From NCBI GenBank assembly GCA_937960755.1, contig CALGOL010000677.1, positions 1 to 14,198 of the forward strand: a stretch of DNA of 14,198 bases, in the 5' to 3' direction. Every line of letters starts with the position of its first letter. Position 1 is the first letter of the stretch. Both the position numbers and the translations under genes were made by a program. Shown piece by piece: positions 1 through 7,037 of the stretch. The notes beneath the pieces were generated by a model. The model saw nothing but the letters and a program-made list of their open reading frames with translations, was not told where the DNA came from and did no database searches. Source of the DNA: an uncultured Azospirillum sp. (GTDB taxonomy: Bacteria > Pseudomonadota > Alphaproteobacteria > Azospirillales > Azospirillaceae).

Positions 1-88
1 CGGCGGCGGCCTTTTGCTCGCCCGCCGGCCAACGCGACAGATCGCCGCCGAAAGCTTCGGCCAGATACTGAAAGCGTTCGATATTCAT
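1..88 (-). CDS. N-terminus of small protein paired with the ECF sigma factor (partial, possible anti-sigma)
   Basis: Only the first 29 codons are inside the window; the gene runs off the left edge. The visible protein starts MNIERFQYLAEAFGGDLSRW and continues PAGEQKAAA. The ATG lies in an ATGA overlap with the stop codon of the sigma factor gene, and a GGAGG ribosome site sits about six bases upstream, so the start is secure. In my recollection, small proteins beginning in this style (an 'RFQ.LAEA.GGDL.RWP' N-terminus) often follow ECF sigma genes in Rhodospirillales and are taken to be partners or anti-sigma factors. That role is inferred from position and style only, because any zinc-binding or membrane part would lie outside the window. 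Confidence 0.7.
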   Translation of the reverse strand, partial: MNIERFQYLAEAFGGDLSRWPAGEQKAAA

Positions 89-705
89 GTCTCGCCTCCA
101 TCCGTCAGACCGGCGCCCGTCATGCCGACGATATCGCGCAGTTTGCTGCGCGCCGCCCGACGCGCCCGCACCAGCAGACTTTCCATCGCCGACACCGACA
201 CCTCCATCACCCGCGCCGCTTCAGCGCAGGTCAGTTCATCATAGTAACAAAGCGCCAAGGCGGCGCGCTGCCGTTCCGGCAAGTCGGCGATCACAGCATC
301 AATGCAGGCCGCCAACTGTCGCTCCTCCACCGCCGCTTCCGCCCCCAAATCGGGCGAGGGCGGATCGCCGGCGTCCTCCAGCGGCGAAAAGGACTTATGC
401 CGGCGGCGGTAATCGATGGCGCGATTGACCACCACCCGGTAAAACCAGGTGGAGAACCGCGCGCCGGCGTCGGCGCGCCACGAATCCGCCTGATCCCAAA
501 CTTGCAGAAAAGCGTCCTGAGCGATCTCTTCCGCATCGCGCCAGCACGGCTGAACGCGATAAGCCAAGCGGACGCTACGCTGGAGGTGGCGGCGGCACAG
601 AACATCGAACGCCGCCCGTCCCCCGGCGGCGATCTCCGCCATCAATTCCTCATCGCTCGCTTCTTGAAGCGCGGCGGACCGCGGCTTCCCTCGAAATATG
701 CCCAA
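85..705 (-). CDS. ECF-family RNA polymerase sigma factor
   Basis: Extracytoplasmic-function sigma factor of 206 aa, the usual size for the family, which directs RNA polymerase to a small stress or envelope regulon. Region 2 covers about residues 30-103, with D-A-E-E-I-A-Q-D-A-F-L-Q-V-W at 57-70 (region 2.2) and S-T-W-F-Y-R-V-V-V-N-R-A-I-D-Y-R at 85-100 (regions 2.3-2.4). Region 4 covers about 133-190, with L-P-E-R-Q-R at 142-147 and a helix-turn-helix (C-A-E-A-A-R-V-M-E-V-S at 160-170). The chosen start is a TTG; a stop codon lies five codons upstream and the next ATG is residue 22, which would cut into the conserved E-E-L-M segment. The ribosome site before TTG is weak. The 3' end overlaps the next gene by ATGA, typical of a sigma/anti-sigma pair. 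The target regulon cannot be read here. Confidence 0.9.
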   Translation of the reverse strand: MGIFRGKPRSAALQEASDEELMAEIAAGGRAAFDVLCRRHLQRSVRLAYRVQPCWRDAEEIAQDAFLQVWDQADSWRADAGARFSTWFYRVVVNRAIDYRRRHKSFSPLEDAGDPPSPDLGAEAAVEERQLAACIDAVIADLPERQRAALALCYYDELTCAEAARVMEVSVSAMESLLVRARRAARSKLRDIVGMTGAGLTDGGET

Positions 706-742
706 CCGCCGCCGTCCCGCTCAGCTCGTGCTTGCTGATGTT

Positions 743-769
743 ACGCAGTATGCGCTAGCGCTCCTGCGT
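743..769. repeat. Nested inverted repeat upstream of the ECF sigma gene
   Basis: The outer arms acgcag (743-748) and ctgcgt (764-769) are perfect complements. Between them lies a perfect 10-base palindrome, gcgctagcgc, at 752-761. No run of T follows on either strand, so it does not look like an intrinsic terminator. It sits 38-64 bases upstream of the TTG start of the sigma gene and could be an operator or an mRNA leader hairpin. Function is inferred from position only. Confidence 0.35.
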
Positions 770-813
770 CCGCCCGGCAAATTTTTCCGACTAAAAAAGA
801 ATGGCGATAACCG

Positions 814-2763
814 TCAGCGCCCCGGCGCGTAGCCGGTGGCCGACCGATAGATGGCGGGCAGGGCGGTGGTCAGCCGCGACACGTTGGGAAAGATGGCGTA
901 ATGACCGCGGCCGAACAGGCTGGGGAAATAGTCCCGCGCTTCGGCGTCCACCGTGATGCCGAACAGCGCCAATCCCAGCCGGCGCGCTTCGCGAATGGCG
1001 ACGCGGGTGTCTTCGACGCCGTATCGGCCTTCGTAATGGTCCATGTCGTTGGGCTTGCCGTCGGACAGCAGCAGCAGCAGTTTTTGTTTCTGCGGCCGTT
1101 CCGCCAGCAGGCTGGCGACATGGCGCACCGCCGCCCCCATGCGGGTGTAAAAGCCAGGGCGCAACGCCTGAATGCGCCGCGACGTTTTCGCGCTGTGGGG
1201 TTCGTCAAAGCTCTTGAGCGTGTCGATCCAGACGTTGGCCCGCCGCTTGGAGGTGAAGGTGTAAAGGCCGAAGCTGGTCCCGCACGCCGCCAGTCCCTGA
1301 CTGAGCGCCAGCAGAGCTTCCCGTTCGACGTCGAGCACCCGGTGTCCGTCCACCCAACCGTCCGTCGAAAGCGAGACGTCCATCAGCACCGCCACCGCTA
1401 AATCAGGGGCGTTGTTGCGCGCCTGCACGTACAGCCGGTTCGAGACCACGCCGCCCGCGATGCGGTCGGCCCGCGCCCGCACCAGGGCGTTAAGATCGAT
1501 GTCGTCGCCGTCGGGCTGGCCGGTGAAAATTTCCCGCTTCGGCCTTAGCGCTTCAAACTGCCGGCGCACCCGGTTGATGCGGCGACGCGCCACGTCGTTG
1601 GGGGTCCAGTCGTCGCCTTCTTCGGCGCCGACCCGCTCGATCACCCGAACATGATCGCGATGGTAGCCGTTTTTGCGCCAATCCCATTCCGGGTAGGTTT
1701 TTTCGGCGATGATCGGCGCGATGTCGGCTTGCGACGGCGCTAAGTCCAAGTCGAATTTCAGCCGGGTCGCCGCCTTTTGCTCATGCGGCCCGACGGTGAT
1801 TTCATCCAGATCGTCGGCGGCCTGCTTGGCGCCTTCCTCGTCGTCGTCCTCCACCTTGCGGGCAAGGTTCATCATATCCGCGAGGCCGAGGATTTTTTCA
1901 AAGCGGTTCAGCAGCAGCGGGTCCTTCCGCCGGGTCTGATCGTTGTCGCGCCGCTTGGCTTTGCGTCGCTTGTTGTCGCCTTGCTGGGCCTGGGGCTGCG
2001 GCTTGTCGGCGTCGTCGCGGTCGTCCGGCTCCGGCGCTTCGGCTGTCGGGGCGGGTTCGCGCCGAATCGCTTCGCCCCACAGCGGCACGGGCAGAAACGG
2101 ACGATAGCCGGCGGGGGCGCTGCGGCGGGTCAGCACGCTGTCGCCGTCCAGCATCGGATCGTCAGCGAAAGGATCGGCGAGGACGCGGCGCACCGCTTCC
2201 TCCAACTGTTTTTCGCCATCGGGAAGGACAAGCGCCGGACGGACGCTCAACACGCCCTGCGCAAGCTCAAGATAAAGCGGGCGCAACCCCGGCCAGCGCG
2301 TCAGCGCCGCTCGGGCGGCGGCTCTGGCGCGGCGAATGGTCAGAATGTCGGCCGCCAGCGGATCAATCGGCCGGTCGTTCATCGGTTCGACATGGGCGAA
2401 AAACGCCGCCAGCCATTCGTAGGCCGCTTCGTTCAGCGCTTTATCGGGGAAAAGGTCGATTTCCGGCGGCAGTTCCAGCGCGTCGCCATCCATGCGGGCG
2501 GCGTTGACCCGTTCTTCCCCCATGGCGACCAGAGCGCGGAACGACAGCCGGTGGCCGGAGGTGCGGGCGGCGCCAGCCGCCAGCCGAACGCCACGGTCGC
2601 CGCCCAACGCGCGGAAAAACACCGCCAGACGAGGCCGCAAAGCCGTCAGCGATGCGGCGGCCTCGGGATAATGCGGATAGCTGTTGGCTTCGCGGGCGAT
2701 CAGGCGATGCCAAAGCCGGCCGACCGTCTCTTCCGGCTCAAAAATATCTTTCCAACCCGGCAT
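814..2763 (-). CDS. norD: NorD-type VWA protein for nitric oxide reductase activation
   Basis: The protein has 649 aa, in the range of NorD proteins and shorter than CbbO. NorD works with the MoxR-type AAA+ ATPase NorQ to mature cytochrome-c-dependent nitric oxide reductase (NorCB), probably by metal insertion in the cytoplasm. The C-terminal von Willebrand factor A domain (about 455-640) has a complete MIDAS metal site: D462-V-S464-L-S466, T540 (Y-T-R-M-G) and D568 (S-D-G-K-P-N-D). The block S-D-G-K-P-N-D-M-D-H-Y-E-G-R-Y-G-V-E-D-T-R at 567-587 is the hallmark of the NorD/CbbO family. The N-terminal half is helical, then highly charged linkers (about 232-282 and 303-322) lead to the VWA part. 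The start ATG has GAAAGG about eight bases upstream. Neither norQ nor norCB is in the window, so it stands apart from its usual partners. An FNR/NNR-like palindrome lies 65-80 bases upstream. CbbO is the main alternative. Confidence 0.85.
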   Translation of the reverse strand: MPGWKDIFEPEETVGRLWHRLIAREANSYPHYPEAAASLTALRPRLAVFFRALGGDRGVRLAAGAARTSGHRLSFRALVAMGEERVNAARMDGDALELPPEIDLFPDKALNEAAYEWLAAFFAHVEPMNDRPIDPLAADILTIRRARAAARAALTRWPGLRPLYLELAQGVLSVRPALVLPDGEKQLEEAVRRVLADPFADDPMLDGDSVLTRRSAPAGYRPFLPVPLWGEAIRREPAPTAEAPEPDDRDDADKPQPQAQQGDNKRRKAKRRDNDQTRRKDPLLLNRFEKILGLADMMNLARKVEDDDEEGAKQAADDLDEITVGPHEQKAATRLKFDLDLAPSQADIAPIIAEKTYPEWDWRKNGYHRDHVRVIERVGAEEGDDWTPNDVARRRINRVRRQFEALRPKREIFTGQPDGDDIDLNALVRARADRIAGGVVSNRLYVQARNNAPDLAVAVLMDVSLSTDGWVDGHRVLDVEREALLALSQGLAACGTSFGLYTFTSKRRANVWIDTLKSFDEPHSAKTSRRIQALRPGFYTRMGAAVRHVASLLAERPQKQKLLLLLSDGKPNDMDHYEGRYGVEDTRVAIREARRLGLALFGITVDAEARDYFPSLFGRGHYAIFPNVSRLTTALPAIYRSATGYAPGR

Positions 2764-2827
2764 GGGAGCGGCCTTTCAGGCGTCGTTGCGCATGGAAGAG
2801 ACTTTCCAGCGCGGACGGCCAAGCGGC

Positions 2828-2843
2828 CTTGACGGGGGTCAAG
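2828..2843 (-). promoter_or_regulatory. FNR/NNR-type (TTGA-N6-TCAA) operator upstream of norD
   Basis: The sequence cttgac-gggg-gtcaag is a perfect inverted repeat with six-base arms and a four-base centre. It matches the general CRP/FNR-family half-sites TTGA-N6-TCAA used by FNR, FixK and NNR/DNR regulators. Its centre is about 72 bases upstream of the norD ATG, a sensible distance for class II activation with a start site near 2794. No clear -10 box was recognised. Oxygen- or NO-responsive control of norD is an inference, although it fits the gene's role. Confidence 0.6.
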
Positions 2844-2862
2844 CGGGCGGGTGGAGGCCGGC

Positions 2863-3468
2863 TTACCAGTGGCGAACCGGGCCGGTGTCGATATGCACGA
2901 AGTTGGAGCGCGGATAAAAACCGACGCCGCCGGCCTTCAACCGCAACGCCGCGGCGCGCAACTGGCGCAACGGCATGCCGGGAACGCGGATGTCAACGGC
3001 GCGGCCCTGCATGTGGTAGCTGTTTTGGGCTACGCCGGAGCCGTCTTCTTCCCGCAGCATGGCGTTGCTTTCCGGCGAGCGGTAGGCGGAGATGATCTCC
3101 ACCGGGCCGCGCTTGGCGACGGCGCGGGTCAGCAGATAAATCTGATCCAGCAAGCGCGGGTCCATCGGGTGGACGTCGCCGCTGCGGTGGTCGCGCAACA
3201 CGCGGTTGATAAGCCGCAGGCTGGAGCGGACATACTGACCCTTAACCCAATACTCCGCACGGGCTTGTTCGCCGGTATGGAGATTGTGCAGATGCACCAT
3301 GCGGGATGGCGCGCGCACCGCGGCGAGGGCGTCTTCCGGCGTCATCAATGCGCCAGCCACCGCGGCCCCGAAGCCAAAACGCAGAAAATCGCGCCTGCCG
3401 AGCGCGGCTGGCTCAATATCTTCTTGCTGATCGTCCGGATTCTTCGCGCCAAAGCCAAAAAGCGCCAT
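2863..3468 (-). CDS. Tat-exported YcbK/DUF882 (M15-like) peptidoglycan peptidase
   Basis: The mature product is predicted to be a periplasmic zinc peptidase acting on murein peptides. The N-terminus carries a twin-arginine signal: G-R-R-D-F-L-R at 24-30, then a hydrophobic stretch F-G-F-G-A-A-V-A-G-A-L at 31-41. The catalytic part has the M15/DUF882 zinc ligands H152 and D159 in H-M-Q-G-R-A-V-D, and H192 in V-H-I-D-T-G; S-A-Y-R-S-P at 127-132 is also typical. The start at 3468 (201 aa) is chosen because an AGGGGG purine run lies four bases upstream and the Tat signal follows at the right distance; the open frame continues to 3519. The gene follows an L,D-transpeptidase of YcbB type, as ycbK (mepK) follows ycbB (ldtD) in E. 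coli, where MepK cuts 3-3 cross-links. The same role here is an inference. Confidence 0.87.
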   Translation of the reverse strand: MALFGFGAKNPDDQQEDIEPAALGRRDFLRFGFGAAVAGALMTPEDALAAVRAPSRMVHLHNLHTGEQARAEYWVKGQYVRSSLRLINRVLRDHRSGDVHPMDPRLLDQIYLLTRAVAKRGPVEIISAYRSPESNAMLREEDGSGVAQNSYHMQGRAVDIRVPGMPLRQLRAAALRLKAGGVGFYPRSNFVHIDTGPVRHW

Positions 3469-3472
3469 GTCG

Positions 3473-3480
3473 CCCCCCCT
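3473..3480 (-). promoter_or_regulatory. Ribosome binding site fixing the YcbK-like start
   Basis: On the minus strand the purine run AGGGGGGG ends four bases before the ATG at 3468. This favours the start at residue MALFGFG over the two upstream in-frame ATGs, which would put 17 or 7 extra residues before the Tat signal. Confidence 0.6.
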
Positions 3481-3516
3481 GTCCGCCATCGCTGCGCACG
3501 CTAACGCCGAGCAAAG

Positions 3517-3545
3517 CAAAAGCCATCGGGGCGGGGTTATGTCAA
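3517..3545 (-). promoter_or_regulatory. Weak candidate sigma-70 promoter for the YcbK-like gene
   Basis: A perfect -35 hexamer TTGACA (3545-3540) lies between the L,D-transpeptidase stop and the YcbK-like start. Seventeen bases downstream is only a poor -10 match (CTTTTG). The gap is about 94 bases, so the second gene may have its own promoter, but read-through from the first gene is just as plausible. Confidence 0.25.
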
Positions 3546-3562
3546 GTCTTTAATGGTTAATA

Positions 3563-5332
3563 TCACCGGGCGTTCATCGCCGTGCGGATGGCGCCGCCGG
3601 CGGGGCCGCTTTTCGCCAACGCCGTTAAGGTCTCGGCGTCGCGTTCATAAATGTCGGGGCGGAAGTGCAGCGCGCCGTCAGCCGCCACCCAGGCGGTTTG
3701 ATAGAGGATATAGACGGGAATCGACTGATTCAGCGTGACATACTTGGTTTTTTTGCTGTCCAGCGCCGACTTGCGTTGCTCCGCTCCCCATTCCGGCATC
3801 TCGGCGAAGACAAAATTCGCCAGCGTCATCGGCTCGGCCAAGCGCACGCAACCCGAAGACAGCGCGCGCATCGAGCGGGCGAATTTGTCGCGCGACGGGG
3901 TGTCGTGCAGATAGACGTCGAAATCGTTGGCGATATTGAACTTGATCTGTCCCAAAGCGTTCTTGGGGCCGGGGTCTTGGCGCAACTTCAGATGCGACAT
4001 CGTCGCCGGGCTCATCGCCTTCCAATTGATCTTGCGGGCGTCCAGCGGCTTGGCCCCCGCGCTCCAGTTCGGATAGACCGAAAAGCCGTTTTCCGCCAGA
4101 TAGCCGGGGTTCTTTTGCAACTTCGGCAGATAGTCTTCCTTGGCCAGCCGCGGCGGCATGGTCCAGGTCGGGTTGAGCACGACCGACGAGATCGACGACA
4201 CCAGCACCGGGGTGCGCCTCGGCTTGGCGCCCACCACCACCTTCATGCTGAACGCCGGCGCGCCGCCGTCCACCGCGGTCAACTTGAATTCCGGCGCGTT
4301 CACCCAGACGTAACGCGCGCCCAAATCGTCGGGCAGCCAGCGCGCCCGCTCCATATTTACTTCCACCTGGGCGATTCTGACGTCCACCGGCACGTTGATT
4401 TCCGCCAACAAGCCTGGGCCGACGACGCCGTCCGGCTCCAGCCCGTGGCGAGTCTGAAAGCGCGCCACCGCGGTGCGCAACGGCGCGTCATAAACCTGCG
4501 ACTTGCCGCGCGGGCCGTGATAATCGCCGCTGGCGGCCAAACGGTCGCGCAGCGCCGGCAGGGCCGGGTCTGATCCGCCCGGCTCCAGTTTGGTTTTGCC
4601 CTTCAAGGCGGGAACCGCCGGCCAACCGCCAGCCTGTTCCGTCCGGCGCAGCGTCGCCAAAGCGTCGCGCAGCCCGCGGTAGGTCGGATTTGCGGGGGCC
4701 AGCGCCGCCAGCACGGCGGCGGACTGGTCGCTTTCCGCGGTGCGGCGCACCACATCGGCGGCGTTTACACTGGGGGGGGAAACCTGAATATCGCGACTGA
4801 TGCGGCGCGGCGCGGTTCGGCCGGCGCGCAGATCGCGCGCATAGCGCAATAGGCCGTCGGTCAGCAGCATTTCCATCGACAGGCGGTCGTCCGCCGACGC
4901 GCCGTCCGCCGCCAGCGCGTTCAGCGAGTCGACGTGATAAGCGGCCGGAACAAGCCCTTCCTTGGCGGCATCTTCCAGCACGCGCAGGGTGGCCGCAGCG
5001 GCCGGGACGAACGGCGCCCCGCCGGCGCCCGCCGGCTTCAACCAGACGGGCGCAAAGCCGCGCCCTGCATAAAACCGCCGCAAGCCTTCCAAATCGACCC
5101 GCCGGTCGGCGACGCGGGCGTCATCGTCGGTCAAGCGGCGGGCGATTGCAGCGACGTCGGGGGCGGCGACGCCGCTCAACACGGTTTCCGCCGCTAAAGA
5201 AAGCGGGTCGTCGTCTAGGGCGGCGAAAGCCGGAGTTGCAAACATGGCGCAGCCGACCGGGGCCGAGACGCAGCAAGCCAGCGCCGCCGTCCGTCCAATG
5301 CTCCACAACCAGTTGCGTATCGCCTGGGTCAT
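3563..5332 (-). CDS. YcbB/LdtD-type L,D-transpeptidase
   Basis: A periplasmic enzyme of 589 aa expected to form 3-3 (mDAP-mDAP) cross-links in peptidoglycan. The order matches the YcbB family (E. coli YcbB is about 615 aa). A Sec signal peptide covers about residues 1-37 with likely cleavage after T-P-A-F-A. An N-terminal scaffold region follows, then a peptidoglycan-binding-1 domain (about 256-312, with V-A-R-F-Q-T-R-H-G-L-E-P-D-G-V-V-G-P). The YkuD catalytic domain covers about 340-545, with H476 in L-H-D-T-P-S-R-D-K-F and the nucleophile C495 in S-S-G-C-V-R. The inserted 'capping' segment before the catalytic motif (about 400-460) is also typical. The start ATG has a GGGG element about six bases upstream. 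It is transcribed toward the YcbK-like peptidase gene, so synthesis and cleavage of the same bond type may be co-expressed. It is divergent from the pentapeptide gene. Confidence 0.92.
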   Translation of the reverse strand: MTQAIRNWLWSIGRTAALACCVSAPVGCAMFATPAFAALDDDPLSLAAETVLSGVAAPDVAAIARRLTDDDARVADRRVDLEGLRRFYAGRGFAPVWLKPAGAGGAPFVPAAAATLRVLEDAAKEGLVPAAYHVDSLNALAADGASADDRLSMEMLLTDGLLRYARDLRAGRTAPRRISRDIQVSPPSVNAADVVRRTAESDQSAAVLAALAPANPTYRGLRDALATLRRTEQAGGWPAVPALKGKTKLEPGGSDPALPALRDRLAASGDYHGPRGKSQVYDAPLRTAVARFQTRHGLEPDGVVGPGLLAEINVPVDVRIAQVEVNMERARWLPDDLGARYVWVNAPEFKLTAVDGGAPAFSMKVVVGAKPRRTPVLVSSISSVVLNPTWTMPPRLAKEDYLPKLQKNPGYLAENGFSVYPNWSAGAKPLDARKINWKAMSPATMSHLKLRQDPGPKNALGQIKFNIANDFDVYLHDTPSRDKFARSMRALSSGCVRLAEPMTLANFVFAEMPEWGAEQRKSALDSKKTKYVTLNQSIPVYILYQTAWVAADGALHFRPDIYERDAETLTALAKSGPAGGAIRTAMNAR

Positions 5333-5343
5333 GTTCGCCCCGC

Positions 5344-5458
5344 ATTTTGCGCGTCGCCGCCAATGGCTTGAGTTTTATTCGATAGCCAAACATTAGGCCG
5401 GCGTCCATCGGGTGTTTCATAATCGCATCTGTCGTATCATTTATGCAACGCGCAAAAT
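5344..5458. repeat. 11-base inverted repeat in the divergent intergenic region
   Basis: attttgcgcgt at 5344-5354 is the exact reverse complement of acgcgcaaaat at 5448-5458. Both copies lie in the 213-base gap (5333-5545) between the divergent L,D-transpeptidase and pentapeptide genes. Two spaced copies in opposite orientation could be sites for a dimeric regulator controlling both promoters, or chance. The -35/-10 pairs in the gap are weak (for example TTGCAT and GATTAT on the minus strand), so no promoter is called. Confidence 0.35.
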
Positions 5459-5545
5459 CAGCGCGGCGTTTAGTCTTCGGTAACTCTCCGGGGCGGATAC
5501 TCTAGGCCTGAAATCTATCGGCAAGAATATTGCGACGCTGAAACG

Positions 5546-6880
5546 GTGCTTACCTCCTTCCCCTTGCTGGCGACGCCCAACGCGCTAACCCAGACGACGG
5601 TTCGCCCCGACCAGTTGTCTGAGGTGCTGGACCGTCACACCCGCTGGGTAAAAGGCTTGCCGGGCGGCGCCAGGGCGAACTTAACGCTCGCCGACCTGGA
5701 AGGGGTCGATCTGGCGCATCGCGATTTGCGGTCGGCGCGGATGATCGGCGCTCGGCTGGCGCGGTCGCGGCTGCATGCGGCGAACCTTTCGGGGGCGGAC
5801 CTTTATTGCGTCGACCTCAACGACGCCGACATCTCCAAAGCCGACCTTTCCCGCAGCAATCTGCGCGGCGCCCGTCTGCGGGCGGCGGACTTCACCGAAA
5901 CCTGCTTGCGCGGCGCCGATCTGCGCCCCGGCGGGGCGGATGCGGATCTGAACGGGCCATTGTCCGATTTGTCGGCGCGGGAGGCGGCGGGCAGGGACAA
6001 TCCGCAAAATCGTCTACTGCGGCAAACCGCGCTGGCGCGGCTGCATCCGCCGTCGCCGGAAGGGGCGAAAAAGGCCTCCGCCGATCTGTCGGGGGCGCTG
6101 TTGCGCCGCGCCGACCTGTCGTCGGCCAATTTGTGCGACAGCCTTTTGCGCAACGCTGATTTGTCGGGCGCCCTGCTGACCGACGCGCTGTTGGCGCGGG
6201 CCTGCTTGTCGAGCGCCAACCTCACCGGCGCGCTGGTCGCCGGGGCGGATTTTTCCGCCGCCGATCTGGTCGGCGCGCGGTTGAGCGACTGCGACATGAC
6301 CGACGCCTTGCTGGCGAACGCGCTCTTCGCCAAAGCGATCGACACGCTGGGATCTCAGGTGCAGCGGGCGATTTTCGATCATGAACGCTGGATCGACAGC
6401 AACGGCCGCAAGGGCCAGCGGGCGGAGTTGGACGGCGCCGATCTTAGCCGAGCCGATCTGCGCGGCGTCAACCTGTCGGGGGCCTCGCTGCGCGGCGCTA
6501 ATCTGACCGGCGCTTCGCTGGCCGGCGGGCGTTTCATGATGGCGGATTTGTCGGGCGCCTTGCTGGACGGCGCCAATCTTTACGGCGTCGACTTGTCAGG
6601 GGCGAATCTCAGTTACGCCAGTCTGGTGGGCGCCGATCTCAGCCGCGGGCAGATGGGGCCGGCGGAAATCAAAGACGCCGGCGGCCGCAGCACCGGCCGG
6701 TCCTGGGCCGCCAACCTAGCCGGCGCGAATCTGCGCGGCGCCTTTTTGATCGCGGCGACGCTCAATCAGGCCAACCTTACCGATGCGGTGCTGGACGGCG
6801 CGCTGCTGGACGGCGCCAACCTCACCGGCGCTAAAATGCAGCGCTCCGGCGCCACCAGCGGCGGCTCCCGGCGACGCTGA
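5546..6880 (+). CDS. Pentapeptide-repeat protein with duplicated cap-and-helix module
   Basis: A protein of 444 aa dominated by A(D/N)LXX repeats, which fold into a four-sided right-handed beta-helix. Repeat blocks cover about residues 44-127, 178-262, 293-366 and 388-430, broken by non-repeat inserts at about 128-177 (charged, proline-containing), 263-292 and 367-387. Before the first and third blocks there is a similar short motif: H31-T-R-W34 ... R43-A44-N-L46 and H279-E-R-W282 ... R292-A293-E-L295. This suggests an internal duplication of cap plus helix. There is no signal peptide or membrane segment, so it is likely cytoplasmic. The start is GTG at 5546; an in-frame TAG lies at 5471 and no ATG, GTG or TTG occurs between them, but the ribosome site is weak. 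Some family members bind DNA gyrase (Qnr, MfpA), but nothing here shows that role. It is the only plus-strand gene. Confidence 0.88.
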   Translation: MLTSFPLLATPNALTQTTVRPDQLSEVLDRHTRWVKGLPGGARANLTLADLEGVDLAHRDLRSARMIGARLARSRLHAANLSGADLYCVDLNDADISKADLSRSNLRGARLRAADFTETCLRGADLRPGGADADLNGPLSDLSAREAAGRDNPQNRLLRQTALARLHPPSPEGAKKASADLSGALLRRADLSSANLCDSLLRNADLSGALLTDALLARACLSSANLTGALVAGADFSAADLVGARLSDCDMTDALLANALFAKAIDTLGSQVQRAIFDHERWIDSNGRKGQRAELDGADLSRADLRGVNLSGASLRGANLTGASLAGGRFMMADLSGALLDGANLYGVDLSGANLSYASLVGADLSRGQMGPAEIKDAGGRSTGRSWAANLAGANLRGAFLIAATLNQANLTDAVLDGALLDGANLTGAKMQRSGATSGGSRRR

Positions 6881-6905
6881 ACCGATAAAGCGCTCGCTAT
6901 TACCG

Positions 6906-6943
6906 AAAAAAATCGGCTTCCCCCCTTGCGCTACGCTACCGAT
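6906..6943 (-). terminator. Candidate intrinsic terminator of the trp-accD-folC operon
   Basis: On the minus strand the arms atcgg and ccgat (plus-strand 6939-6943 and 6912-6916) enclose a 22-base loop, and a run of seven T (6912-6906) overlaps and follows the stem. The stem is short and the loop long, so the call is tentative. It lies about 95 bases after the stop of the last operon gene. Confidence 0.35.
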
Positions 6944-6958
6944 AGAAAGCAGAGGATG

Positions 6959-6987
6959 GCCGTGGGCTTCCACCGAACGGCTTTTTT
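6959..6987 (+). terminator. Intrinsic terminator after the pentapeptide-repeat gene
   Basis: The stem arms gccgt (6959-6963) and acggc (6977-6981) are perfect complements, with possible extra pairing (gtgg with ccac) inside the loop, and are followed directly by six T (6982-6987). It lies about 80 bases after the stop of the plus-strand gene, inside the convergent gap, which is also unusually AT-rich from 6982 to 7040. Confidence 0.7.
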
Positions 6988-7037
6988 AAGCTTAACCTTA
7001 AGCCTTTAAAGCCGATTATTTCCGAATTCGACAATAA

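Noticed and set aside
793..826. Possible intrinsic terminator after norD
   Set aside because: A minus-strand run of six T (798-793) follows a possible ggcg/cgcc stem, but the stem is only four pairs with an 11-base loop and the T run starts several bases later. Too weak to call.
1777..2832. Long open frame of 351 aa on the plus strand
   Set aside because: It lies antisense to norD, whose frame has complete family motifs. The antisense protein is arginine- and glutamine-rich with no recognisable domain, as expected of a shadow frame in GC-rich DNA.
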